A DNA stretch of 64,000 nt from Eucommia ulmoides (taxonomy: Eukaryota; Streptophyta; Magnoliopsida; Garryales; Eucommiaceae): positions 13,214,880-13,278,879 of the forward strand of contig CM028336.1 of the NCBI GenBank assembly GCA_016647705.1, read 5' to 3'. The position numbers were made by a program, and so were the translations under genes. How positions within the stretch are numbered: the stretch's first letter is position 1; the number at the start of each line of letters is the position of its first letter. The notes beneath the pieces are model-generated. The model saw only the letters and a program-made list of their open reading frames with translations, had not been told where the DNA came from and searched no databases. Positions 21,839-33,714 of this stretch are shown here, one piece after another.

Positions 21839-22278
21839 CTCACTGATTCTGTGGAACGATCCAGCATTTATTCTTGTAATTGTTGCGTAATATTCTCTAT
21901 TCAAGTTTTTGTATATTTAGTCAACTCTAGAATTAGTTTTTCCATTCCTATTTCTATAGTTTATCTTGTATATAGCCTTGTACTATTTAGAAATAAAAGA
22001 ATTTCCTTCTTTCTTTGTATCCATTTATGGTATCAAAGCCCTAAGCTACTTCTTCATCACCTTTCCCTTCTCTAGTTATCCCGATCAACACAATCACACT
22101 TTTTCCTCAAAAACTAACCCTAGAGTTGACTAAATATACAAAGACTTGAATAGAGAATATTTAACAACAATTACAAGAATAAATACAGGATTGTTTCCAT
22201 ATATGTGCAGCCAAGAATCAGTGAGAGGATTGTGGCTTAATAATAGGAGCAATGGATGGTGTTGACTTATCAAAGTAA
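21839..22278. repeat. Inverted repeat around an LTR-end/PBS-like core
   Basis: The left arm (19812-19860 continued at 21839-21935 after the LTR element is removed) reads agtcaacaccatccattgct, then TTATTCTTGTAATTGTTG and TTTAGTCAACTCTAGAATTAG. The right arm (22121-22278) is its reverse complement with some changes. The core (about 21940-22115) includes TTTATGGTATCAAAGCC, like an LTR end plus a degenerate Met-tRNA PBS. The LTR element 19861-21833 has inserted into the left arm. Confidence 0.75.
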
Positions 22279-22289
22279 ATATAGGAAAG

Positions 22290-22690
22290 GTCAATACGTT
22301 AAAATATGGTTACAATTTTGGATCTCTCAAGGTTTCCATTGGAGTGTTTGTAGCCAGTAGGAACTCTTTGGATAGTTATGTGATAGCAGTTAACACTTTA
22401 TTCTAATACCTACTCAGTATTTCTCCCGGATGTTGAAAGTCCTCTTTGACTAAATGGTTTCCAGCACTATGACCAACGGTAAAGAGAAATATGGCTAATT
22501 GTTCCTCAATTAGCGTCATACAATATACCTTGTCTTGATACCTTTTATAACAAAACTTTAGAAAGACAGGTAACTCCATCCTACATGTCTCAAGACGATG
22601 GGCACGATGACCATTGATTATTTCATCAACATATGGTGCACCGCTAAGAGCAGAGTCATGGCATGGTTTTTTCTTTAGCCTATGCATGTG
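22290..22690 (-). pseudogene. PIF/Harbinger (HARBI1-like) transposase, N-terminal part
   Basis: The minus strand encodes SALSGAPYVDEIINGHRAHR, MELPVFLKFCYKRY, then LIEEQLAIFLFTVGHSAGN and EDFQHPGEILSRY. This is the helix-rich region that precedes the DDE nuclease in Harbinger transposases (EEQLAIFLY..G.....FQ.S..TISRYF). Below 22403 the sequence continues in another frame with LSKEFLL and TLRDPK-like residues, up to the inverted repeat. Together with 19566-19763 this makes one broken transposase gene on the minus strand. Confidence 0.8.
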
Positions 22691-23898
22691 GTATATGGCA
22701 GTAATTCTAGCCCTTATTTATTCCACACTTTTGAAATCTTCATCAGATTCATCTGTAACTCGCACTATAATTATTCAACAAAACTCTAGTCAACTTGAAT
22801 AGTAATTATAAGAGATTGTGCACTAAAAACAAAAACTTTATCAACTAGCAGCTACATTCAAGAGCATATATCAAAAACTCGATCAGCATAAAATTAAACA
22901 ATAACAACCAATTGGGCATAACTTTCTTAAAATCCAAAAGCAAGTACAGATAGTAACAAGAACAAGAACAGAAACAAAAACCAATTAGAAGGCTATGAGC
23001 TTTAAAATCCATCTAACGCCTCAAGAAGACTATCTAAACTTAGGCTGCCAAGTGTTGTGAAAAATGTCAACAAAGTTATCTAACAAAATCCAAAGACAAA
23101 ACTATGTACAACTAGTAAGCTTATATTTTCTACGAAGTATGTTTTAAAAATATGAATACGGAAATAATATCATTACCCAAGATATGAATCTCAAACTTTA
23201 TCCAGTGTAATCATTTTCTTAACATCATCCCAATCAAATCCAGTTTGACCAAGTAGAGCCTTCATGTATGTATCCATGGTCATGTCTCAAGAATTGCCCT
23301 ATTTGAATTTTTCAGTAAAAGGCAGACTATTTTTTTTTTTTTTTTTTTTTTTTTTTCCGTTTTCACAACCAAAAACTACAGCGAACCAACATATAAATGG
23401 ATTCATTAAAAAAATATTTCAATTCACAATTTAAGGGACAACCAAACAGGCCCTTAGCAAAAGAAGAAAAAAGAAAAGGTGTGTATTGGTCTCTGAAATG
23501 ATGTGATTGAATTTGAACATTTGCTTGCATTTTACTTGGCCAAAAAACAAAAAATGACTTGTCTTTTGTTTGACTTTTCATTGGAAATTTTGATCACCTT
23601 ATTGAAGTTGATTGTTGTGGTATTATGGCAGATATATTGAGGTGCAAGACCAAATTATTTATTTCAAGTGCCTTTGTAACTATGGTTTCAGCCTGGGGTA
23701 AAACTGTGAAAGCATACTGTTTTGTGGAGTTTAACAAGCAAAAAGTTGGAATTATGGGGATATGAATACTTTTGAGTCCACAGTTGTGTTGGTAATGCAA
23801 AAACTTCTCCCTCGTAATTTTTGTTTTGGGGAAATTGGTGTGGGGTCTCTCAATATTGTTATCTACAAGTAAAATGACAATTGATATCTTACATCTAT
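22691..23898. other. No gene recognised
   Basis: AT-rich sequence with a 25-bp poly-T run at about 23332-23357. It may include the 5' untranslated part of the Harbinger element. Short open frames on both strands show no family signature. Confidence 0.4.
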
Positions 23899-25999
23899 GG
23901 GCAAATTACATTTTTAGCCCTAAAATTTGGGGGTGGGTACTTCAGTGGTCCCTGAGGTTTGCAAAGTTGCAGATTTGTTCTCTCAATTACCATTTCTATT
24001 TCAATCTAGTCTAATTGTTAATTTCATTAACAAAATTGGATGAATTTTTGTTAGTACATGGGAATTTTAGTCAATTTCATTCCTTTAAGTTAGGGGGTGA
24101 ATTTTTAAATGGACCTTGAGCTTTTTAGAGGTGGCACATTTGGTCCTTAATGTTCTAATTCGGCTTCAATTTGGTCTAATTAAACATTTTGTTATGAAAA
24201 TTGAATGAATTGCATTAATTTGGGAATATATATATTTATCATTATCTATGTCCATACCTCTTTTTGCAGGTATAAGAAGTTATTTTTTTCCTAAATCTTT
24301 TCTTGCATTCATAAATCTTATAAATATTTAGAATGAATCTTTCTACTTCTATTCAATGACAATTCAATAATATTGTTAAAAATAAAATACAAGATTTATA
24401 AAAATGAAAAGGAATTTATATGGGTAAAAAGTTTAATTTTTGATAATTTAATACAATATTTATAAAAATCAAAATTGATTTATATAAAAAAAAAAAAAAA
24501 AAAAATTAAGAATTTTATTAAAATATAAAGATTTTTTTTTATTATTTATTATTTAATACAAGATTAAACAGATGTTTATATAGAAAAAATATAAGAATTT
24601 TAATTGAATTTTCAAGTAAGTTTTTTTTTTTATTATGAAATGTATGAGTATAAGAATAAATTTTTGAAAAATAAATTCTTATAAATGCAAAAAGTGGGGA
24701 TGCACAAAACAATGAAAATAATCCCAAATTTAGAAAAATTATCGGTGGCATCCCTTGTATTTGAGACGATGACTACAGTAATCCCCTGTGTTTTTATAAA
24801 TGCCATTGAGATTCTTTGCTGGAGAAAAATATTAGTCAATTACTTTTTTACCCTAACATTTTTTTCAATATTTTTTTAAAATAAAACTAATACAATTTAC
24901 TATAATACTCTTTATCTTTAATTTTTTTTCCCTTTTTTTTTTTTTTTTTCCTTCTCTCTCTCTCTATCTCTCTCTCCAACCCAGCTGAAGAAGGGAACTT
25001 CCACCATTAACGCGACCATCGTCATCTACCATACTCGTTGTCTCCATCATCGTGAGCCACTATCGCTCATCTCTCATATCTCTCTACATAATACACACAC
25101 AAATGTTGTGTTTTGTTTCTTAGGTGGGGGATAGAATGATGGTGACAGCGGTGCTCTGTTTTTCAGGTGGTGTTGGAAGTGGTGCGGGTCTTCTATTAGG
25201 TGGAATTGAGATGTTGGTGGTGAGGATGTTGGTGTGCTGAGTTGGAGATGGTGGCAATGATGGTAGTGGATTGAAGATGGTGGCGACAATGATGGTGGTG
25301 TGTTGCCCGTTGTGTCTGAACGGTGGTAGGGGGTAGGAGGGGTTGGGGTATTCATCTGGGTTGAGAGGAGGAGGGAAAATAAAAAAGAATAGAAGAACAG
25401 AAAAAAGATATAAGAAAAAAGAATAAAAAAAATTAAAAATAGTCAAAGTCAACAAATACTTAATAGGTACAAGGATAATTAAGTAATTTCATGAAAGAAT
25501 TTTATATTATAAGGGTAAAAATGAAATTTAAATAATGATATCCTCAGGACAACTCCGATTTGGAAGGATGGTTGTCCCGGTTGAAAAGGATAAGGAGTAT
25601 CCTTGATATTTATTAAAAGACAGGGTATTACTGTGATCATCGTCTCAACGACAAGGGGTATCACTGATAATTTTTTTCCAAACTAATATATTACATCCAA
25701 TTTCTTAACAAAATGTTCGATTATACCAAATTGAAACTAAATTAGAATATGGGAGACCAAATGTGCCACATTTGAAACCTCAAGGTCCATTTGAACATTC
25801 ACTCAAACTTAAAGAGAGAAGATTGATAAAAGTAACCTCTATACTGACGAAATTCTTTACATTTTCGTTGACGGAGTTTGCCGTTGGACCAAATTGAAAC
25901 GAAAGTGAAACTTGAAGGACCAAATGTGCAAATATGCAAACCATAGGGACCATAGAAGCACTCATCCCAAACTTTAGGGACCAAAAATGAAATTTTTCT
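23899..25999. mobile_element. Long-TIR element (MULE-like, family A)
   Basis: The left end GGGCAAATTACATTTTTAGC and right end ...GGGACCAAAAATGAAATTTTTC are imperfect inverted repeats. They extend about 310-330 bp inward, sharing 'ctcctgaggtttgca' and 'ggcacatttggtcctt' type blocks. There is no coding capacity in the interior, which is largely another nested element (24733-25677). Long TIRs without a transposase suggest a Mutator-like non-autonomous element. I see no clear 9-bp duplication. Confidence 0.65.
24733..25677. mobile_element. Nested TIR element (MULE-like, family B)
   Basis: The ends are GAAAAATTATCGGTGGCATC (left) and, inverted, AAAAAAATTATCAGTGATAC. Similar sequence extends for about 90 bp (GAGACGATGA.CACAGTAAT). 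Flanking 9-mers CCAAATTTA and CCAAACTAA agree at seven of nine positions, fitting a worn MULE-type duplication. The interior has CT-rich and TGG-rich low-complexity sequence. A partial copy lies at 13386-13690. Confidence 0.7.
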
Positions 26000-26189
26000 A
26001 ATTTTGATACATCCTGACTCTTTTGAGGGTTCATTTACCGGGGTGCTTTTATATGTACACTCCAGTTTGCTAGATGTATACACCCATTTTTAATAATAAT
26101 AAAAAAATTATTATAATTTTACCCCTATGTTAAATTACCATTAAGGGTATCAATAGATAAAATAAATAAAAAACATTTTCTAAATATAC

Positions 26190-26350
26190 ACACCTTTCGT
26201 GGTGTGATTTGGAGGTCACGAGTTAAAGTAATGAAAACAAACTCTTGTAAAACAGGATAAGATTGTGTACAATAGACTCAATTGGTTCGACACTTCCCTA
26301 GACCCCGCACATAAGAAGAGTTTTATAACATCAGGCTACCCTTTTATACC
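26190..26350 (+). mobile_element. Au-like SINE
   Basis: The stretch GTGTGATTTGGAGGTCACGA, GTAATGAAAACAAACTCTTG, GATTGTGTACAATAGACTCA and CTTCCCTAGACCCCGCACAT follows the plant Au SINE consensus in order. It ends catcaggctacccttttat, which matches the Au 3' end (CACCGGGCTGCCCTTTTT). The tRNA-related promoter boxes at the 5' side are worn. Confidence 0.8.
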
Positions 26351-27349
26351 TCATTCCATATACTTTCTCATCTTCTATTTCAAACCATCTTCCGTCCCTA
26401 TAACCAACCTTAAACAATTTTCATTTTACCATCATTTGGGGCAATGTTTAACAAACTTTGAAGAAACCATGAGTACTAAACAAACCAACGCATCAATTTT
26501 ACATTTTTAGTCGTTTTCGGTTGATTTATTGATTTTTTTTAAATCTTTGAAATGTGAAAATCGCAAGGGGTACGGACTTACAAGTATGCATAAATGAGCT
26601 TATAGAACTGTGCAAAGCTCACTTTCGTGGCTCTGTCCATGCCTATCCTAATTGGAGGGACCTATAGGTCTGTACCCCTTGCAATATTGTTGAAAAATTT
26701 ATTGGGCATCATTTGCATTTTACATTTGGTAATGTTTAGTTGTCTAGAAATTGGTTCCCTAGATTTGGAGTTAAAAATCAACCCATGTTGTTTTATATTC
26801 GAACATCACATTCTTTTAATAATAAACTTAGTTAATTTATAAAATCGGACATATTAGTTAATTTATAAACTAAAAACTTGTAAAATTTTACGTCCATTTA
26901 CATCGATGATAATAGTGAATTTAACATACAATATAAACTAAGAAATTGATAAATTTCATAAATTTCATATGGATGATAATTATATTTCATAAAAAATACA
27001 CCGTACAACAAAATGATTCCACATTAATAAACAACAATGATGAACAAAAGTAAATATAACATCCAATAAAAAATAAGAACTTGGTAAACTACATTTGTCA
27101 TCAGTAAAAAATGATGCCGTCTAAGACATTGAACAATTAAGATCAACGTCTTTTACAATTATAAACTTGAGTTTCTATCCTCAACCTCCTCAACTATTGC
27201 AATGTTTTCAAGTTGAGGTTGACGTCTTGACTTGATTTCTCAAATTGGAAGCGGTAGGAAGGACACAATGCATCCTAGATGTTCCCACATCCATACTACA
27301 AGTAAAAGATACTTATTTATAATATGAAAATATCAATAGAATCAAGGTG
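26351..27349. other. AT-rich stretch, no gene recognised
   Basis: No coding frame or element boundary that I can support. Short open frames lack family signatures. Confidence 0.4.
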
Positions 27350-28645
27350 ATGTGAATGAAAGACTAGAGATATTGGAAGTGTTAGATGCATCAAAGACAC
27401 TAATGAAAAGGTACTAGTGAATTATGGGGAGATTATAGAACGATTGAGAAATTATTTTTATAATTTATTTAATGAGAATGACGCTGGGGAATCTAGATTA
27501 GAGTTGTCTAATTTATCTTCAGATAAGATTTATAGGTTTTATAGAAGAATTAGGGTTTCGGAAATTAGAATAACACTAAGGAAAATGAGAATTGGAAAAG
27601 TAGTAGGGTCAAATGAAATCCCTATAAAAATGTGGAAAAGTTTGGGAGATTGGGATAGAGTGGTTGACTAAATTTTTCAATGACATTTTGAGGACTAAAA
27701 GAATGCCTGATGACTAGAGGAGGAGTATCCTAGTGTCCATCTATAAAAATAAAAGAGATGTTTAAAATTGTACGAACTATCAGGTCATAAAACTTATGAG
27801 TCATACTATTAAACTTTAGGAGAGAGTGATAGAATATAAAATAATACATGAAACGAGCATAGAAGAGAACCAATTTGAATTTATGCCCAGCTGATCAACC
27901 ACTGAAGCTATCTATTTACTCAGGAGATTAATGAAAAATATAGAGAAAAGAAGAGAGATTTACATATGGTATTTATGGACCTGGAAAAGACTTATGATCG
28001 GGTACCCAAAGAAGTTTTGTGTTGGGTTCTAGAAAAGAAACAGGTATCGAATGTGTATATCGAAGTAATTAAGGATATGTACAAAGGTATAATCACTAGT
28101 GTTCGAACAGGAGGAGGCGATACTTGTGCATTTCCTTTTAATATAGGTTTACATCAATGATCATCTTTAAGTCTTTACCTCTTCATTCTACTGATGGATG
28201 AGGCTCACAAAATATATTCAAAATAGAGTACCTTAGAGTATGTTGTTTGTAGATGACATAATATTAGTTGACGAAAGTCGAATAGGTCTTAATACTAAGT
28301 TAGAAAGATGGAGAGAAACTTTAGAGTCTAAAGATTTGAAGGTTAGTATAAATAAGACGGAATACATGCATTGCAATTATAGTAATTCCCAGAGAGACGG
28401 TGGTTGTGTAATCAAAATTGGAGATAAGGAATTGCCAAACGTTGATCATTTTAAATATTTAGATTCAATGATTCAGAGCAATGGCGAAATCGATAAGAAT
28501 ATTACGCATAGAGTCAAGACAAGTTGGTTAAAGTGAAGAAGTGCAATGGGGGAGATTTGTGATCGTAGGAACCCGTTGAAATTTAAAGAAAAATTCTACA
28601 AAACTGCTATAAGACCAACGCTTACGTATGGTTCAGAATGTTGGG

Positions 28646-30171
28646 TGGTAGGGGCGCAAAAATGCACGCCTACTTACGCTCGCAAGTATACGAGATCTAA
28701 GTTTTAATATAGTAGATCTTGAAGATCGGATATCGTTCTCACAGAGAAAAGTGTGAATAATTGAATTGAATACCGCAATTGACGTAGTCTCATGTTATCC
28801 TGACGACGAAAGACATGAATTAAGATTAAACTAAGCTAAGCTACAATTAGTGGGTTAATCCTAACTAGGTTGATTAATTAGGGATTAATTTCATTCACTT
28901 AATACACGTTTGATTTCGTTCAGTTAACAATAACGGAGTTTAGGTATCCGACAATCTCGATTCGTAAACTCCTCTGCCACCTCTTCCGAGCGTAAGACGA
29001 GGGACTACGCGACTTCGTGTCGACGAAGAGGTTCCCCTCAATGTCTTAACGACTCTAGGACACGTGAGTCTTGACCCAACGTCATCGATTGCACACTAAC
29101 TAACGCCTTCCCGGGTCGTTAGGTCGTAACGATGTGTTTACCCTAGTCCGAATCCAGTGTTACCTCTCCCGAGTGTCAAACCCTAGATTCTCAAATCCAA
29201 CCCTAATACCTTTACAAGAATATTAAGATCGTCATCAAATGATAAACACAATCGAACTTAAAGCAACAACCGTTAAAGAAACATATATTAAACCAAACGA
29301 GTATTTACACAACTACACCTTTCCCTAACTAATCTCTAATTTACACTAACATGTTCTTAGCCAATACAACAATAAATCAAGAGGAGATCATCAATATCAA
29401 CAATAAACATTAAATACAAAGATAGAAACAAGGGAAGAAAAGCCAAATCTCAAAGTGGAGTTGTCCACTTTCGCCAAAGAACAATCCTCCCGAGCTTCCT
29501 CTTCTCCATTGATGAACTTCCTCTTCTAGCTCTTCAAGGATTGACCAAGAACACCTTCTAAACTAATCTAATCTACTTCTTAAATTATCTAAACCTAACT
29601 AAGGTGGAAGGGAGCTCTTTAGAACATCAACCGAAGCCTCCTCTCACGTCTAAGGTTTTTTGAGGTTTGGTAGAGAAAGGGGTTTTATAGGCAAGGTTTG
29701 GAAATATCTTCAAAATATCTGAAAATAGATATTTCTGCGCAGAGTGTCACCGCCTAAGCGATGGTTCACTGCTTAGGCAGTGGCTTAAGTCGATTAAGTT
29801 TCTGTCGGATCTTCGCCTAAGCGGTGGTTTCTCCGCCTAGGCAGTGGCTGCTGGCACAACATTCTGATCTTTTCTCGCCTAGGTGGTGGTTTGCTCACCT
29901 AGGCGGTGGTTCAGCCCTTCAACACTCCAACATTCTGCCTCTTTTACGCTTAGGCAATGGAACTTCTGCCTAGGCGGTGGTCTTCATTCACCGAAACCCT
30001 ATTTTTCACATTTTGTTCACCGTTTCTCCACCGTTTTCACTTGTTTATCGCCCTTTAATGTCCCTTCACCTGTTTTACACTAAAACAAACTAAAACACAA
30101 TTAAATATAACTAAAATGCTTGAAAACAAACAAATTCGATTTAGAAATAGATAGGTTTTTCACACCTATCA
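28646..30171 (-). repeat. Solo LTR, Athila/Tat-like family, in the LINE
   Basis: A 1,526-bp LTR running on the minus strand from TGATAGGTGTGAAAAACC to CCCCTACCA. Flanks are a perfect 5-bp duplication TTGGG (28641-28645, 30172-30176) inside the LINE reverse-transcriptase reading frame. It carries a run of palindromes of the CCGCCTAGGCGG type at about 29745-29985. It is the same family as 10815-12165 and 14109-15736. Confidence 0.93.
29745..29985. repeat. GC-rich palindrome array in the solo LTR
   Basis: At least eight short inverted-repeat motifs: CGCCTAAGCGATGG, CTGCTTAGGCAGTGG, CGCCTAAGCGGTGG, CGCCTAGGCAGTGG, CGCCTAGGTGGTGG, CACCTAGGCGGTGG, CGCTTAGGCAATGG and GCCTAGGCGGTGG. They are spaced irregularly by 10-35 bp. 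The core pairs with itself. Confidence 0.85.
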
Positions 30172-30411
30172 TTGGGCGATAAAAACAAATCATGTCCAGA
30201 AAATAGATGTGATAGAAATGAGGATGTTACGGTGAATGAGTGGGAAGACAATAATGGATAACATTAAGAATGAAACTATTAGAGAGAATCTAGGAATAAC
30301 ACTCATTGAAGATAAAATTAGAGAAAATCGTTTACGATGGTTTGAGCATGTGCATAAAAGACCCATAGAAGCACCAGTGAGAAAATGTGATTTAATTCAG
30401 GTGCAGGGGGT

Positions 30412-31240
30412 TAGGATTGTGCACGGGTCGAAACCCGCCAGAATGGCCCTAACCCGCCACCTGACCTGACCTTGTCGGGTGTAAAAAAGCAAGACCTGCC
30501 GCCGACCGGTTTGGATAGCTTAACCGACCATTTTCGGGTTCTACAAGTACCAAACGGGTACAGGTGGGTTGTGGTCGGGTAGGAACAGAGCATTCAAAAA
30601 TCATTCAAATCAAACAAAATATGGAAAGAAACATAAATAGATCATTCAACGAATCAACAAATCATGTATATTCATGTTGTAAAGCAGAAACAACAAAAAA
30701 AAAAAAAAGAAAAAAAAAAAAAAGACGAAATAGATCTACTATCCAACGAAACTTAGGCAGATTCAACAAAAATAAAGCGCAAATCAAACTAGATTCACAT
30801 ACCTATGCTCAATCTTCGGTGTTCCCAACTATAGAAATCGAAGAACAATCGAAGAAGAAGAAGCAGAATCAAAGAAATCGAAGAAAAAGAAGCAGAATTG
30901 AAAAAATCGAAGAATAATCAAAGAACAAGAAGAAGAATCAAGGAAATCGAAGATGAAGAAGAAGAATCGAGAGACATTCGGAGAAAAAGAGGACCAACGG
31001 CTGACGGTGTGCAAAAATGAGGCCAAAAACCCTAAAATCATATAAATATGAAGTTTTTCGGGCAGGTTGGGTGTGTGCAGGTGGGCAATGGCTAAACCCG
31101 TTATCCAATCCGAATTTACCATACAGAATCGGGTCCAACTGACCCGACCATTGCTGAACTCTCCAGGCCCGAATTTTAGGGGCCGGGCCGAGCGGGTTTT
31201 TCGGGCGGGCCGGGTTTTTCGGATATTCTGCACACCCCTA
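30412..31240. mobile_element. Non-autonomous hAT element in the LINE
   Basis: 829 bp with imperfect terminal inverted repeats TAGGATTGTGCACGGG and, inverted, TAGGGGTGTGCAGAAT. It is flanked by a perfect 8-bp duplication CAGGGGGT (30404-30411, 31241-31248). Both the TIR and the 8-bp duplication are diagnostic of hAT. Subterminal regions carry many ACCCG/CGGGT motifs. The A-rich middle (30690-30960) has GAAGAA/AAAG low complexity and no transposase. Confidence 0.92.
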
Positions 31241-31418
31241 CAGGGGGTTACTAGAGGGAGAGATAGACCTAAGAAGACGTTAGACTAAACTATTAGAAAT
31301 AATTTGATGACATTAAACCTGACAGAGATGATGACCCTTGATTTATCACTACGGTGTAAATGGATTCATGTAACCGACCTTACATAAGTGGGACAAAGGC
31401 TTAGTTGTTGTTATTGTT

Positions 31419-31425
31419 GTGTGTG

Positions 31426-31465
<40 letters not shown>

Positions 31466-31466
31466 T
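31419..31466. repeat. TG/TA/CA compound microsatellite
   Basis: TGTGTGTATATATATATA... followed by a run of ACACAC, directly after the LINE tail. Confidence 0.9.
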
Positions 31467-31977
31467 GCATTTCTATATGTATTTACACACATATGGGGTC
31501 ACAGATGTGATAGACATACATAGCTTGTTTGGGGTGCTCGGACTTAGTATAGCGAGGTTGGACTTACAGGTTCCTACAACTTTGCACGAACTTGTAAGTC
31601 TATCGGTGGCCATTGATTTCTACGCCACATTTTATAATTTTCAAAATTATTTCAAGTTAAAAAGGTCAAGGAATTGGTAAAAACACTAAATATCTTAAGA
31701 TTTATCAAGCAAAAATCAAATCACTACAAAATTAATAATGAGAAATTAAAAATTTTAAAATCTAAAACCAAATCCACCACTGTTTTGCTTGTTTGACCAA
31801 CATATACCACAATCTCTCTCCTTAACTCACTATGGTTTAATTCTTCATTCTTGGTGGACCTTTCCCTTCTTCGTCTTTTAACTAGGACTTTATACTCAAA
31901 CACAGACCCCTAATCAATTTTCTTCATCCTCGGTCTACTTTTTACATTTCTGACAAGGGAGCTTGGGATAATGGTTG
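31467..31977. other. No gene recognised
   Basis: About 0.5 kb between the LINE and the Tekay solo LTR, AT-rich. It ends with GGTTG (31973-31977), the left copy of the LTR's target duplication. Confidence 0.5.
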
Positions 31978-33714
31978 TGTAAGAATCTAATTTTAGCACG
32001 TGCATAGTTTTAGCCGCATTTCAGAACATTTAAAAATAATGGGATAAAATGTGTCATTTTTAATTTAAATTAAAATTTTAGGGGTGAATTTATAATTTTA
32101 AGAAATATTAAATTTTGAATTGGGTTAAAATGATAACTTAAAGAAAATTAGGGGGAGATTAAGGTAATTTGAGAAATATATATATATATATATATGCTCA
32201 TTCGGATGAGATAAAAAAAAAAAAAAAAAAGGAAAGCTATCACGACGTGGCATAAAGAGGATAAAAATTGATCCACTTACTTCATGCATATATACATGCA
32301 CAATTGAGATCACAAAACCTAAAAAGAAGAAAAATCAGAAAAACAGAGGAGAGAGGGAGAGAGGATCGGTGGTGGTGCGTTCGGATCGTCGCCGTTTCTC
32401 CGGCGTGGGTGTATGCGTGTTGTTGTCGTCGTTTCTCTGGTGATCGTATGTGGGTGTCGTCGCCGTCTGTCCGACGAGGGTGGTTGGGTGTGCTCTATTG
32501 TGGGTATCGGTCGTCGGACCGTCATGAGTGTGTGTGTGTGTACCTCCGTCAGTGTGTGAGGGTGATTGCCATTGTATGGGGGTGTCGCCGGTGGGTTAAG
32601 TAAGTGTGTGTGGGTTGTGTCGGCCAAACCCAACAGAACAAAACAGGGATAAAAAGAGGAAAAGAGATAGAAAGGAGTCGTCGACGGTGTGTGTGTGTGA
32701 GTAGTGATTGAGTATGTGTGGATTGCATATGTGATCGTCGTCGTTCGTCGTCGTGTGTTGTAGGTGTGTCGTCGACGACAATCGTGTGTTGTGCATGTGT
32801 TCTAGTGTGTGTGGTTCGTGTGTTCAACCGACGGTGTATGTGTGTGTATGTGTGTTTGGATGGTGTGTGTATATGTGATAATTCAGCAAGGTGCGTGTGG
32901 TGTTGATCTCCAGCGTGTGATCAGGGTGTGATCCTCGGTGGTGGGCATGGGGAGAGTAGTCGGCGGCTGAACCCAAAACAGGAGAAAGAGAGAGAGAGTC
33001 GTCTGAGCTCTAATAGAACTGAAACGAAAAAAAAAAAAAAAAAAAAAAAAAAGGGACTGTCACCACAGTGGTAGGGATCCAGCGGCGCAAAGATAGAAAA
33101 AAACATTTAGATAAAAATCAAAATTCGAAAATCCAATTTCTCGGACTGCGAGTGATTCAGAAGTAGGTAAAATTTTAGTCAATTAATTATTTCATTAAAT
33201 TAAATTATTAGCATTAAAATTTTCATAATCATGGTTATAATTGTTGGTAACCGTTAAATTTAATAATTTTGTACAATAAATATTAACGTAACAAAACGGA
33301 CAAAATAATAATTTTTCATGATAAAAATTTGGGGAATGAGAAATATGTAATTTAGGGTCTGGATTGCATATTAGGTTATTTTAAGTAAAACATTAATTTA
33401 GGCCTATCGCTATTAGGTTCGCAGGCGCCAACATCCCGGTAGGTTTTGGACGGTGATAGTTTCGTAATGCGAAAATCGAGGTGAATGTACTGTCTTCTAT
33501 GTAAATTTACAAATCTTGTTTTCTTATAAATTGTAGAAAATGTGCTTATTTTAAATGAACGATTTTGCAACTTATATGGATCAAGTTGGTTTTAAAGGTA
33601 GAAAATGATTTTTGGATCGATGGGTTGGTTTTAAAGGTGGAAAAATGATTATTTGGATCAAGTCGGTTTTAAAGGTGTAGAGTGATTTTTGTCCAACTAT
33701 GTCATAGTTTTCTT

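Larger units (their letters stand above)
27350..31418 (+). mobile_element. RTE-type LINE, 5'-truncated, with two nested insertions
   Basis: The coding remains run plus-strand through 27350-28640, 30172-30411 and 31241-31290. Visible blocks are the RT fingers (MRIGKVVGSNEIPIKMWKSL), palm (MVFMDLEKTYDRVPKEVLCW), catalytic box (LFVDDIILVDES), then ERWRETLESKDLKVS and FKYLDSMIQSNGEI, and a C-terminal segment (IRENRLRWFEHVHKRPIEAP). This is the order and spelling of plant RTE-clade LINEs. The 3' end has the typical TTG-rich tail (TTGTTGTTATTGTTG, about 31403-31417). Stops and frame changes are frequent, and no endonuclease domain remains at the 5' end. Confidence 0.88.
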
